Assembly (NCBI GenBank): GCA_965207985.1
Contig: CBDBND010000004.1
Location: forward strand, 85,361-149,360
Direction of reading: 5' to 3'
Length of the DNA: 64,000 bases
DNA from: CBDBND01 sp965207985
GTDB taxonomy: Bacteria; Pseudomonadota; Alphaproteobacteria; Rhodospirillales; Rhodospirillaceae
This document shows positions 45,778 to 54,332 of this stretch, one piece after another. Numbering within the stretch: position 1 is the stretch's first letter; each line of letters begins with the position of its first letter. The notes under the pieces are model-generated. The model saw only the letters and a list, made by a program, of their open reading frames with translations. It was not told where the DNA came from and did not search any database. The position numbers were made by a program, and so were the translations under genes.

Positions 45778-46002
45778 TTATGCAGCCTCTTTTATGCCGA
45801 GGGGGAGGGGCATTTGCGCGTCCAGTTCTTCGTCCCAAAGCCGTTGTAAGAGTTTCGAGCGTAGGGCCATCAACTCGTCCGCTTCGTGCATCAGCGTTTT
45901 GGCCACGCTGGGTGCGGAGAGGACGGACCGCATGGTCAATTCCTGGGCGGACTCGCCCAAGAATCTGATCGAATCCTGGATATCGTTGTAAGCCATCATC
46001 AT
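45778..46002 (-). CDS. Small helical protein of unknown function
   Basis: Up to 74 residues, starting at one of three consecutive ATG codons after AGGGGA; the second or third has the better spacing. It is mainly helical and amphipathic (DIQDSIRFLGESAQELTMRSVLS, TLMHEADELMALRSKLLQRLWDEEL), somewhat like a short phasin. No family is certain. It has its own promoter region with a striking inverted repeat of TGC-rich sites and its own share of the downstream terminator, so it is a monocistronic regulated gene. Confidence 0.65.
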   Translation of the reverse strand: MMMAYNDIQDSIRFLGESAQELTMRSVLSAPSVAKTLMHEADELMALRSKLLQRLWDEELDAQMPLPLGIKEAA

Positions 46003-46032
46003 TCCCCTGATGCAAAGATCTCAGCGGACATA

Positions 46033-46080
46033 TTGCTGCAATGCACAATACAGTTCAAGGTCAATTTGTGCAACGCAGCA
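46033..46080. promoter_or_regulatory. Inverted TGC-rich operator-like repeats upstream of the small gene
   Basis: TTGCTGCAATGCACAA at 46033-46048 and, inverted, TTGTGCAACGCAGCA at 46066-46080 match at 13 of 15 positions. CTGCAATGC recurs inverted just beyond. TGC/GCA-rich sites of this type resemble operators of PhaR, the regulator of polyhydroxybutyrate granule (phasin) genes, but the match is by eye only. The location 30-80 bp upstream of the small gene suits an operator. Confidence 0.45.
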
Positions 46081-46184
46081 TTGCAGTCTGGTCATGACGA
46101 AAAAACACTGTCTTAGACCGTAAAATCACGAGTCTAGGTTTTCTGCGGTTGGGGGCTTTTTCACCGCTCTGTCAAGACCATAAA

Positions 46185-46267
46185 CCACTATATCTTGTGT
46201 TAAATTTGCATCCGACCTGCAAAATATAGTTGACGAAAACAAGCCTCTTTAGCACCATATCTAGTGG
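46185..46267 (+). promoter_or_regulatory. NrdR boxes of the nrdAB operon
   Basis: CCACTATATCTTGTGT (46185-46200) matches 13 of 16 positions of the NrdR palindrome ACACTATATATAGTGT, and GCACCATATCTAGTGG (46252-46267) matches 12. A weaker site with ATATAGTT starts near 46217, 32 bp from the first, the usual NrdR spacing. NrdR represses ribonucleotide reductase genes when dATP is high. The boxes now lie over 530 bp from the nrdA start because a 289-bp MITE sits between them. Confidence 0.7.
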
Positions 46268-46326
46268 CGCTTCTGCCTCCGATCACTACATCGGGGACCG
46301 AGGGGACTGTTCAAAGGGCCGGTCTA

Positions 46327-46615
46327 GGGTCTGTTGACATTTAGGGGATTCCCAATGTCGCGGAAAAGTGATTCAAGCCTCCTTTTGCAAGGAGTGTTTG
46401 ATGAAGTCAGAGCGTTTTGTGATCACGGACAATGTTTGGGAGAAAATTTGGCGTCATCTACCGGGCAAGGCGACGGACCGTGGCGTGACGGCGGCGGACA
46501 AGATCAAGGAATTCCGTGGCATCGCAACACGCTACGACAAGACCGACATCAGCTACGCCGCAAACTGGAACCTTGTCGCAACCATCATCGCCATGCGTTA
46601 AATGTCAACAGACCC
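46327..46615 (+). mobile_element. MITE, internally deleted IS5/IS427-type element (289 bp)
   Basis: It has inverted repeats GGGTCTGTTGACATTTA at both ends and TA flanking each side. Inside are the first 30 or so codons of an IS5-family transposase joined to its last 30 or so, so the middle of the gene is gone. A second, truncated relative with an almost identical left part lies at 55611-55781. It needs a full-length IS elsewhere to move. It is inserted in the nrdAB leader. Confidence 0.85.
46401..46601 (+). CDS. 66-aa fused remnant of IS5-type transposase ends
   Basis: The ATG follows AAGGAG. The N-terminal MKSERFVITDNVWEKIWRHLPGKATDRGVTAAD is the usual start of an IS427-type transposase. 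It is fused in frame to KIKEFRGIATRYDKTDISYAANWNLVATIIAMR, its usual end. The catalytic core is missing, so it cannot transpose by itself, though the DNA-binding end may persist. Confidence 0.7.
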   Translation: MKSERFVITDNVWEKIWRHLPGKATDRGVTAADKIKEFRGIATRYDKTDISYAANWNLVATIIAMR

Positions 46616-46802
46616 TAGTTTCAGACAGCCATTTTTCTGGACCGCAACGCGTGCCGTTGCCATTGCGGCGCTGCTAACGCCTTGTTTTTCAAGGAGCAAT
46701 GCAGCGGCGAACAGGAAACGAGTCACCCCACTGCGTCGTGTTTTGTATGGTCTTCGCGCTCGGGGTCAAACCTCTCGACCGCGAAAATAGAGAGGGGAAT
46801 AA

Positions 46803-48689
46803 ATGGCCTACGCGCTGGAAGCTGACAAAAAACAAAAAGCCCGTTCAACACAGCCCGCCGAGCGACAATCCTCCGAAGACAAGACGTTTGCCGTCGTTCC
46901 GTCCATCCAGGTGGATCGAAGCCGCGATGATCTTCTCACGGATTTCGGTAAAGCCACACTGGAAGACCGATATCTTCTTCCCGGGGAATCGTATCAGGAC
47001 ATGTTCGCCCGGGTCGCCATGGCCTATTCCGACGATCTCGACCATGCCCAGCGCATTTACAACTACATCTCCCGTCTTTGGTTCATGCCTGCCACGCCCG
47101 TGCTTTCCAACGGTGGGTCCGAGCGGGGGCTGCCCATTTCCTGCTTCCTCAACTCGGTTAACGACGACCTTGATGGCATTGTCGGCACTTGGACGGAGAA
47201 TGTGTGGTTGGCTTCCAACGGTGGCGGCATTGGAACCTACTGGGGCGGGGTGCGCTCAATCGGTGAAAAGGTCAAAAACGCTGGCCACACCTCCGGCATT
47301 ATTCCCTTCGTGCGGGTCATGGACTCCCTGACCTTGGCAATCTCGCAAGGATCCCTCCGCCGAGGCTCAGCCGCTGTCTATCTCGACATTCATCACCCGG
47401 AAATCGAAGAGTTTTTGGAGATCCGTAAACCCTCCGGCGATTTCAACCGCAAAAGCCTCAACCTTCACCATGGCCTCAACATCACCGACGCGTTCATGGA
47501 AGCGGTAAGGAATGATGAGTCCTTCGATCTCATAAGCCCGAAAGACGGAACCGTCCGCAGGTCTGTGAACGCACGGGAGCTGTGGCAAAAGGTTTTGGAA
47601 ACCCGGTTGCAGACAGGAGAGCCGTATCTGATCTTCTCCGACACCGTGAACCGGCAGATGCCCAAGCATCAGCGTGACCTTGGCCTCAAGGTCACCACCT
47701 CCAATCTGTGCAGTGAGATTATGCTGCACACCGGTCCCGATCACATGGGCGAAGATCGTACGGCCGTTTGCTGCCTGTCCTCTCTTAATGCTGAAAAATG
47801 GGATGAGTGGTCGAAGGAAGAAGCTTTCATCGAAGACGTCATGCGTTTTCTCGACAATGTGCTGCAAGACTTCATCGACCGGGCGCCGTCAAGCATGGAC
47901 CGGGCGAAGTACTCGGCTTATCGCGAGCGATCCGTCGGCCTCGGCCTGATGGGCTTTCATTCATTTCTACAACAGCGCGGTGTTTCGTTTGAAAGCGCCA
48001 TGGCGAAATCCTGGAACATGAAGATGTTCAAACACATCCGCCAAAATACGGATGCCGCCTCCGTTGCGCTCGCCCATGAACGCGGCCCGTGCCCCGATGC
48101 GGAGGAATCCTGCCTTATGGCGCGCTTCAGCCACAAAATGGCGATCGCACCCACTGCGTCCATCAGCATCATTTGCGGCGGTGTCAGCCCCTGCATCGAG
48201 CCCATTCCGGCCAACATCTACACTCACAAGACTCTGTCCGGTTCGTTTACGGTCAAGAACAGGCATCTGACGGAGCTTTTAGAAAATAAGGGCCTCAACA
48301 ATCCCGGCACGTGGACCTCCATTCTTGAGCACGAAGGGTCGGTCCAGCATCTCAACGGTCTCACCGAAGATGAAAAAGCCGTATTCCGCACGGCCTTTGA
48401 AATTGACCAGCGTTGGGTGGTGGAAATGGCTGCCGACCGCACGCCTTACGTCTGCCAGGGCCAGTCCATCAACGTTTTCTTGCCATCGGACATCGATAAG
48501 TGGGACCTCATGATGCTGCACTGGAAAGCGTGGGAGTCCGGTGTGAAAAGCCTGTACTACTGCCGCTCAAAATCGGTCCAGCGCGCGTCTTTCGCCGGTG
48601 TGGAAGGAGACAACACCCGCGCCTGGCCGGAGAAGGAGCTGGCCGTGGCCGAACGCACGGACTACGAGGAATGTCTCGCCTGCCAGTGA
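46803..48689 (+). CDS. nrdA: Ribonucleoside-diphosphate reductase alpha subunit
   Basis: 628 residues, class I large subunit that reduces NDPs to dNDPs with the radical supplied by NrdB. Active-site pieces are visible: LPISCFLNSV with the first redox cysteine, NLCSEIML, TAVCCLSSLN with the thiyl/redox cysteines, APTASISIICGGVSPCIEP, the radical-path pair in SLYYCRSK, and a C-terminal EECLACQ with the CxxC that regenerates the site. The N-terminus is short, with no clear ATP-cone. AGAGAGGGG precedes the ATG. NrdR boxes and a MITE lie upstream; nrdB follows after 48 bp. Confidence 0.93.
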   Translation: MAYALEADKKQKARSTQPAERQSSEDKTFAVVPSIQVDRSRDDLLTDFGKATLEDRYLLPGESYQDMFARVAMAYSDDLDHAQRIYNYISRLWFMPATPVLSNGGSERGLPISCFLNSVNDDLDGIVGTWTENVWLASNGGGIGTYWGGVRSIGEKVKNAGHTSGIIPFVRVMDSLTLAISQGSLRRGSAAVYLDIHHPEIEEFLEIRKPSGDFNRKSLNLHHGLNITDAFMEAVRNDESFDLISPKDGTVRRSVNARELWQKVLETRLQTGEPYLIFSDTVNRQMPKHQRDLGLKVTTSNLCSEIMLHTGPDHMGEDRTAVCCLSSLNAEKWDEWSKEEAFIEDVMRFLDNVLQDFIDRAPSSMDRAKYSAYRERSVGLGLMGFHSFLQQRGVSFESAMAKSWNMKMFKHIRQNTDAASVALAHERGPCPDAEESCLMARFSHKMAIAPTASISIICGGVSPCIEPIPANIYTHKTLSGSFTVKNRHLTELLENKGLNNPGTWTSILEHEGSVQHLNGLTEDEKAVFRTAFEIDQRWVVEMAADRTPYVCQGQSINVFLPSDIDKWDLMMLHWKAWESGVKSLYYCRSKSVQRASFAGVEGDNTRAWPEKELAVAERTDYEECLACQ

Positions 48690-48737
48690 TCTTCACTACA
48701 AATCAATCCAAGTAACATACGCACCAACGGACGACCC

Positions 48738-49775
48738 ATGAATCATATTTCTTCCGAGACCCTTCCAGGCCTTTTGACCCCGAGCCGCAGCTATAAACCG
48801 TTTCGCTATCCGTGGGCGCACGAGTTTTGGAAACGCCAACAGCAAGTACATTGGATGCCAGAAGAGGTTCCTCTTGGCGAGGACTGCAAGGATTGGGCTA
48901 ACAAGCTAACAGATGCCGAGCGCAATCTGCTGACCCAGATTTTCCGCTTTTTTACTCAGTCAGACGTGGAAGTGAACGACAACTACATGGAGCGTTACAG
49001 CCGCGTCTTCAAACCAACTGAAATCAAGATGATGCTGGCGGCGTTTTCCAATATCGAGACGGTGCACATAGCGGCCTACGCGCTTCTGCTCGAAACCATC
49101 GGCATGCCGGAAACTGAATTTGTCGCCTTTCTTGAATACGAAGAGATGGCGGCCAAGCACGATTACATGCAGCAGTTTACGGTCAACAATCCGGCGGAGA
49201 TCGCCCGTACGGTTGCTATGTTCGGCGGTTTTACGGAGGGCCTGCAACTGTTCGCCAGCTTCGCCATGCTGCTTAACTTCCCGCGGCAAAATAAAATGAA
49301 GGGCATGGGGCAGATCGTGTCTTGGTCCGTGCGCGACGAAAGTCTGCACTGCGAAGGCATGATCAAGTTGTTCCATACCTTCTGCCAGGAAACGGGATGT
49401 TTAACGCCCTCGTTAAAGGACGACATCGCTGACTGTGCGAAAACCGTTGTCGGCCTTGAAGACAAATTTATTGATTTGGCATTTGAAATGGGCCCTGTCG
49501 AAGGCATGACGCCGGACGACATCAAACAGTACATCCGTTTCATTGCGGATTGGCGTCTCCAGCAACTCGGTCTTGAGCCCGTCTATGAGATTAAGGAACA
49601 CCCATTGACGTGGTTGACCGAAATCCTCAACGGCGTCGAGCATGCCAATTTCTTTGAGGCCCGGGCGACGGAATACTCAAAAAACGCCACCACCGGCGAT
49701 TGGCACGGGCAAAAGGGCGTCTGGGCCCATTTCGACACCATGATGGAACAGCGTCAAACCGCAGCGCAGCATTAG
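48738..49775 (+). CDS. nrdB: Ribonucleoside-diphosphate reductase beta subunit
   Basis: A 345-residue ferritin-like radical subunit. Metal ligands and the radical tyrosine are visible: Asp76 in TQSDVEV, Glu107 and His110 in ETVH, Tyr114 as the candidate radical, Glu167 in FTEGLQL, and Glu201/His204 in DESLH. Length and order fit class Ia. It acts with the upstream alpha subunit as one operon. It should share NrdR control through the boxes near 46185-46267. Confidence 0.93.
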   Translation: MNHISSETLPGLLTPSRSYKPFRYPWAHEFWKRQQQVHWMPEEVPLGEDCKDWANKLTDAERNLLTQIFRFFTQSDVEVNDNYMERYSRVFKPTEIKMMLAAFSNIETVHIAAYALLLETIGMPETEFVAFLEYEEMAAKHDYMQQFTVNNPAEIARTVAMFGGFTEGLQLFASFAMLLNFPRQNKMKGMGQIVSWSVRDESLHCEGMIKLFHTFCQETGCLTPSLKDDIADCAKTVVGLEDKFIDLAFEMGPVEGMTPDDIKQYIRFIADWRLQQLGLEPVYEIKEHPLTWLTEILNGVEHANFFEARATEYSKNATTGDWHGQKGVWAHFDTMMEQRQTAAQH

Positions 49776-49881
49776 ACTCTCCAACAACTCATAACGATTT
49801 GATGACCCTTTGGTCGGGTCATTTCAATTTCATGCCGAACGCCGATACCATGGGGCTCGATTTTATGGACGGAGCTTCACT

Positions 49882-50910
49882 GTGAGCCGGTTGTTTCATG
49901 TGTTCGCTGTTCTTGCGTTCCTTTCCGCAGATTTGAGCGTCAAGGCACAGTCTTTACCCTGGCCATTGGTCATCGCCCACCGGGGGGCAAGCGGGACTCT
50001 CCCTGAACATACGCTTGAAGCGTACAGACTGGCGATTGCCCAAGGCGCCCATTTCATAGAGCCCGATTTGGTCAGCACCCGCGATGGTGTACTTATTGCC
50101 CGTCATGAGAACGAACTGTCCGACACCACCGATGTGGCCGAGAAATTTCCTGACCGGCAGTCGACGAAGATCGTCGATGGCCGTGAGGTGACGGGATGGT
50201 TCGTCGAAGACTTTGATCTTGTTGAAGTGAAACAATTGCGTGCCAACGAGCGCCTGCCGTTCCGTGATCAATCCAATAACGGAACGTTTTTGGTTCCAAC
50301 CTTTGAGGAAGTCTTGGAACTGGTGCGGCTGGAAAGCGCACGCCAGGGTCGTCCCATAGGCATCTACCCGGAAACCAAGCATCCCACATATTTTCGCGGG
50401 CTCGGTCTGGGTCTAGAACGTCCGCTCGTTGCAGCTCTTGATCGGGCCGGTCTGACACGTCCGGACGATTGGGTTTTTATTCAGTCCTTTGAAGTCAGCA
50501 ATCTCCGGGACCTCGATGAAATGACGGACGTGCGTCTGGTGCAACTGCTGGGATGGGGTGAGGAAGCCCCCTACGATCAGGAGGCTGCGGGCACGGGTCT
50601 AACCTACGGCGCCATGATGACGGTGGAGGGTCTGGCCGAAATCGCCACCTATGCCGAGGGTATAGGGCCGTGGAAAGTCTTGATTGCGCCCCAGGACCGG
50701 GAAGGCAATCCGTTTCCCGCAACCGACTTGATAGAGAAGGCTCATACGGCAGGGCTGGTGGTTCACGCCTATACGTTTCGCGATGAACTTCAATACCTTA
50801 TGAAGCCGTACAACGCCGATCCCCTGGCCGAATACCGCCGTTTCTTTATCCTCGGCGTCGACGGCGTCTTTTCCGACTTTCCGGCTACGGCCCTGAAAGC
50901 CGTACCCTAA
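49882..50910 (+). CDS. glpQ: Glycerophosphodiester phosphodiesterase (GlpQ-type, periplasmic)
   Basis: 342 residues from the GTG at 49882, chosen because GGACGGAG lies upstream and a signal peptide (SRLFHVFAVLAFLSADLSVKAQ) follows; the open frame starts earlier. The TIM-barrel motifs are IAHRGASGTLPEHTLEAY with the catalytic His and Arg, IEPDLVSTRDGVLIARHE with metal-binding Glu/Asp and the second His, YPETKHP, and a C-terminal GVDGVFSDFP. It hydrolyses deacylated phospholipids to glycerol-3-phosphate in the periplasm. It follows nrdB after about 100 bp but is probably a separate unit. Confidence 0.9.
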   Translation: MSRLFHVFAVLAFLSADLSVKAQSLPWPLVIAHRGASGTLPEHTLEAYRLAIAQGAHFIEPDLVSTRDGVLIARHENELSDTTDVAEKFPDRQSTKIVDGREVTGWFVEDFDLVEVKQLRANERLPFRDQSNNGTFLVPTFEEVLELVRLESARQGRPIGIYPETKHPTYFRGLGLGLERPLVAALDRAGLTRPDDWVFIQSFEVSNLRDLDEMTDVRLVQLLGWGEEAPYDQEAAGTGLTYGAMMTVEGLAEIATYAEGIGPWKVLIAPQDREGNPFPATDLIEKAHTAGLVVHAYTFRDELQYLMKPYNADPLAEYRRFFILGVDGVFSDFPATALKAVP

Positions 50911-51073
50911 CCTCTAAACACAATTTGCCTCTTGATTTGAGGACAAAGCTGCGTCGAAATTCCACCATAGGGGAATTGGCTAGAGAGTTTTTTGATCTGA
51001 CGGAATCGTTAGGGATTCCCAAAGTCTCTGTTTTCTGATTCAAGATGTGGGCTGGTGAAGGAGGCCAGCCTGC

Positions 51074-51454
51074 ATGACGAGACCTCTTTCGAATGATCTG
51101 CGACACCGGTTGGTTGCGGCGGTGGACGGCGGGATGTCGCGTCGGTCTGCGGCGAAGGTTTTTGGGGTTGCGCCCTCGACGGCGATCAAATGGGTTGATC
51201 AGTGGCGGCGGCGGGGTGATGTGCGGCCGCGGCCGCAAGGCGGGGACCGCCGCTCGCACCGCCTTGAAGCGTATGCCGAGGAGGTTCTGGCGCTTGTCGC
51301 CGAGACGCCGGACATCACCCTGGCCGAGATCGCGGCCTGTCTGGAGGAGGCCCACGGGCTTCGGGTTGCCTTGAGCACGGTCTGGCGGCTGCTCGACCGC
51401 CACGGCATGACCTTCAAAAAAAACCGCGCACGCCAGCGAGCAGCAACGTCCTGA
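51074..51454 (+). CDS. IS630 transposase, N-terminal helix-turn-helix frame
   Basis: 126 residues, MTRPLSNDLRHRLVAAVDGGMS onward: two helix-turn-helix units (RRSAAKVFGVAPSTAIKWV, LAEIAACLEEAHGLRVALSTVWRLL) ending at RHGMTFKK, where the catalytic frame should follow. The frame then breaks on an A8 run at 51416-51423. The next frame reads THASEQQRPDVLARRQAW-like sequence, the usual continuation. A +1 shift at the A run would give one transposase of about 290 residues. Confidence 0.8.
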   Translation: MTRPLSNDLRHRLVAAVDGGMSRRSAAKVFGVAPSTAIKWVDQWRRRGDVRPRPQGGDRRSHRLEAYAEEVLALVAETPDITLAEIAACLEEAHGLRVALSTVWRLLDRHGMTFKKNRARQRAATS

Positions 51455-51458
51455 TGTC

Positions 51459-51953
51459 TTGGCGCGCCGGCAGGCCTGGGCCGAGGCGCAGCCCGGCCTG
51501 ATGCCGGAGCGGCTGGTCTTCATCGACGAGACCGGCGCATCGACCAAGATGGCCCGGCGCTATGGCCGCGCGCCGCGCGGGCAGCGCTGCCAGGCCGCCA
51601 TCCCTCACGGCCACTGGAAGACCACCACCTTCATCGGCGCGCTCAGATCGGACGGCATCACCGCACCCATGGTGCTCGACGGCGCAATGCACGGTGACGC
51701 CGTCCTTGCCTATGTCGAGCAAATGCTGGTCCCAACCCTCAAACCCGCCGACGCCGAACTCCGTTTCCTGCCACCCTACAGTCCAGACTTCAACCCCATC
51801 GAGATGGCCTTCGCAAAGCTCAAGGCCCTTCTGAAAAAGGCCGCCGCCAGAAGCGTCGACGACCTCCACGACGCCATTGCAACCGCCATCGACACAGTCA
51901 CCCAAACCGAGTGCCAAAACTACTTCACTGCCGCAGGATATGACCGTGCGTGA
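51459..51953 (+). CDS. IS630 transposase, DDE catalytic frame
   Basis: 164 residues, DDE_3 type: RLVFIDETGASTKMARRYG with the first Asp-Glu, then the GALRSDGITAPMVLDGAM strand, and LPPYSPDFNPIEMAFAKLK with the last Glu. The second Asp in the usual NxxxH position is not obvious to me. Its listed ATG is internal; it is normally translated as part of the upstream frame by frameshifting on the A8 run. If the A8 run is a sequencing artefact, the two are a single gene. Confidence 0.8.
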   Translation: MARRQAWAEAQPGLMPERLVFIDETGASTKMARRYGRAPRGQRCQAAIPHGHWKTTTFIGALRSDGITAPMVLDGAMHGDAVLAYVEQMLVPTLKPADAELRFLPPYSPDFNPIEMAFAKLKALLKKAAARSVDDLHDAIATAIDTVTQTECQNYFTAAGYDRA

Positions 51954-51982
51954 TCAGAAAATGCTCTAGAAGGTCAGCCGCC

Positions 51983-52477
51983 ATGATCGATATTTCAGTC
52001 GATACGGTTTGCACCATTATCAATCAAACGCGCGCACTCGCCTTAGGTGCCGATGCGGACGGTGAGGACCACGATCCCGATGCTCATGGTCATGAAGACT
52101 TGTTGCACGGGGATACCGATGATGACGATTTTCTCGATGATGAGGACTATGTTCCGGAAGATGACGACGATGACGACGGTGAATCGGGCGAAGCCAAGGA
52201 TCAGTTGGAAGAATTTATCGACAATTTGAACGAGGATGAACAGATCGAATTGGTGGTCATTTCTTGGATCGGCCGCGGCACCTATACGATCGACGAATGG
52301 GACGATGCGGCGGAAAACGCCCGCAACGAACATACCGAGCATACGGGTGAGTACATGGCTGAAGATGTTGCGGTAGAAATGGACGACGCAGCGTTGCCAG
52401 CGGGCCTTGGGGCAGACCTCCGCTATACTCTCTACCAAACCCAGACAGGCGTCAGAGATAACCAACTGGACGCCTGA
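51983..52477 (+). CDS. DUF3775 protein, C-terminus replaced by antisense IS256 sequence
   Basis: The ATG at 51983 begins MIDISVDTVCTIINQTRALAL, the conserved start of alphaproteobacterial DUF3775. It is followed by an unusually Asp-rich insert (about residues 20-65) and the conserved ELVVISWIGRGTYTIDEWDDAAENA segment. Authentic sequence stops near 52352. Beyond that the frame reads antisense into a truncated IS256 copy, giving about 40 foreign residues to the stop. The usual YLLGxPLLxDYLEEGL ending is missing. It is probably non-functional. Confidence 0.7.
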   Translation: MIDISVDTVCTIINQTRALALGADADGEDHDPDAHGHEDLLHGDTDDDDFLDDEDYVPEDDDDDDGESGEAKDQLEEFIDNLNEDEQIELVVISWIGRGTYTIDEWDDAAENARNEHTEHTGEYMAEDVAVEMDDAALPAGLGADLRYTLYQTQTGVRDNQLDA

Positions 52478-53254
52478 CAGCCCGCGCGCCTTGAGATGCT
52501 TAAGGAATGCGCCCCATCCCGCCTTATCCTCCTTGGCACCCTCAACGATGCCCAAGATCTCGCGGAAGCCCTCCTGGTTGACGCCGATCGCCACCAATAG
52601 CGAAACATTACGCACTTCGCCGGCCCAACTGCGCTTAAGGACGATGCCGTCCACATACACATAGGGATGATCGCCCGCAATCGGCTTATTGCGCCAAGCG
52701 TCGATCTGCTCATAGATTTTCTTGTTAAGGTTCGAGACGGTTCCTGGCGAAACCCGCGTGCCCCACAACGCCTCGGTGATGTCCTCCACACGCCGTACCG
52801 AAACACCGGCCAGATACATCTCCATCAAGGCCTCTTCGACCGATGCCTCCCGACGCCGGTAACGCTCGATGATCGCCGTCTCAAAGGTCTGACGGCGCAG
52901 CTTGGGAACCTTCAGAGAAACCTCGCCAGCCCGTGTCTGAAGCTTCCTCTCGTAACTGCCGGCCCGCGTATCGCGACGGGCCTCACTGCGTTCGTAGCGC
53001 TCAGCATTGCAGAGCCGGTCCGCTTCGGCGTCCAATAGCGCGTTCAGGGTCTCCTCAACACTGCCCCGCACTACCTTGCCCAGGTGATCCTGTATACGTT
53101 CGTCATCAATCCGTATGACGTGCGACAATGCCTTCGTGTTATCCTTTTCCATGGTGGCTCCTTCCTTCTGGAGTGGCTGATTGAACAAAACCAACCTAAC
53201 CAGACCCGGAGCCACCAACCCCAAAAATGTGCGAAAGATCTTTTACGTTATCTT
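52353..53254 (-). mobile_element. IS256-family element, truncated copy (902 bp)
   Basis: On the minus strand it matches the full copy at 37839 from its left end through codon 260 or so of the transposase (up to IFSHV). It stops abruptly at 52353, where it meets the DUF3775 gene. The catalytic C-terminal part and right end are absent. The remaining transposase frame (start at 53152) runs on into antisense DUF3775. Confidence 0.85.
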
Positions 53255-53402
53255 CGAGTTAGCCCTTTACCTTTGCGCAGAGTTATTACTTTCATTCTCG
53301 GTACCGGAGTTAGACAGTCTGATTCCCTAAACTTGACCTGTGAGGTGGTCCCACTTGTTTGGACAGTCTGACGGCTTATCTAAGGTGTATTCCGCTGTCT
53401 GA

Positions 53403-54332
53403 TCATGCCGCCAGAATCCTGTTTATCATATTTGATTTCTGTTGTTGGGCCTGTGGGGATGTGGGCAAGGCGGTAGTCTTGTCCAACATATCCACAGGCT
53501 GCCCCGCCGCGTAGGCTTCCGCCGGCGTTTTGCCTCCGAGCGACGAATGGGGCCGCTCGGTGTTGTAGAACCCGATCCATTCGCCGATGACCCTCTCGGC
53601 GTGGAAGCCGTCGGTCAGCTCGTGCAGGTGAACCGCCTCGTACTTGAGAGAGCGCCACAGTCGCTCAATGAAGATGTTGTCCATGCACCGGCCGCGCCCG
53701 TCCATGGAGATCGTGATCCCGGCCTCCTTGAGGCGGCCGGTGACCTCGAAGCTGGTGAACTGGCTGCCCTGGTCGGTGTTGAAGATCTCCGGCCTGCCGG
53801 AGGTGTCGAGCGCCTCATTCAAGGCCTCGACGCAGAACCGGGCATCCATGGTGTTCGACAGCCGCCAGGCCAGGACCCGGCGGCTCGCCCAGTCCATCAC
53901 CGCGACCAGATAAAGGAAGCCGCGCCTGAGCGGGATGTAGGTGATGTCGGCGCACCAGACATGGTCGGGGCGCTCGATGGCGAGGCCCTTGAGACGGTAC
54001 GGATAGACCCGGTGTTCGGGATGGGGCGTGCTCGTCTTCGGCGCCCGGTAGATCGCCTCCAGCCCCATCAGGCGCATGAGGCGCCGAACCCGGTGACGGC
54101 CGACGACACCCCCCTCGCGGCGCAAATGACGGGCCATCTGACGGGACCCATAGAACGGATGTTTAAGGAACAACTCGTCGATGCGCCGCATCAGCGCCAG
54201 GTTGGCCGGGCTCTCGCCCCGCAGCCTGTAATAGAGAGATGATCGGCTGATCGACAGTATCTCGCATTGACGGCTCAAGCTGAGACCGGAAACGTCGCGG
54301 CGCACCATCGCCTTGCGCTCCGGCCGGCTCAT
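53403..54332 (-). CDS. IS3-family transposase OrfB (integrase core)
   Basis: 309 residues: an HTH_21 region (RRIDELFLKHPFYGSRQMARHLRREG), then an rve integrase core with Asp in WCADITYIPL (about residue 128), Asp in FNTDQGSQFTS (about 188) and Glu in FIERLWRSLKYE (about 224), the complete DDE set. It is normally made as an OrfAB fusion by -1 frameshifting at the 4-bp overlap with OrfA. Confidence 0.9.
   Translation of the reverse strand: MSRPERKAMVRRDVSGLSLSRQCEILSISRSSLYYRLRGESPANLALMRRIDELFLKHPFYGSRQMARHLRREGGVVGRHRVRRLMRLMGLEAIYRAPKTSTPHPEHRVYPYRLKGLAIERPDHVWCADITYIPLRRGFLYLVAVMDWASRRVLAWRLSNTMDARFCVEALNEALDTSGRPEIFNTDQGSQFTSFEVTGRLKEAGITISMDGRGRCMDNIFIERLWRSLKYEAVHLHELTDGFHAERVIGEWIGFYNTERPHSSLGGKTPAEAYAAGQPVDMLDKTTALPTSPQAQQQKSNMINRILAA

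Larger units (their letters stand above)
50983..51966 (+). mobile_element. IS630-family element (984 bp)
   Basis: TA flanks both sides (50981-50982, 51967-51968), the standard IS630 target duplication. Ends are imperfect inverted repeats, GAGAGTTTTTTGATC and GAGCATTTTCTGATC. It contains a transposase in two frames. Its right end lies 16 bp before the start of the DUF3775 gene. Confidence 0.85.

Noticed and set aside
46619..46802. Possible riboswitch in the nrdA leader
   Set aside because: I looked for a cobalamin-type B12 box and conserved core; neither is present.
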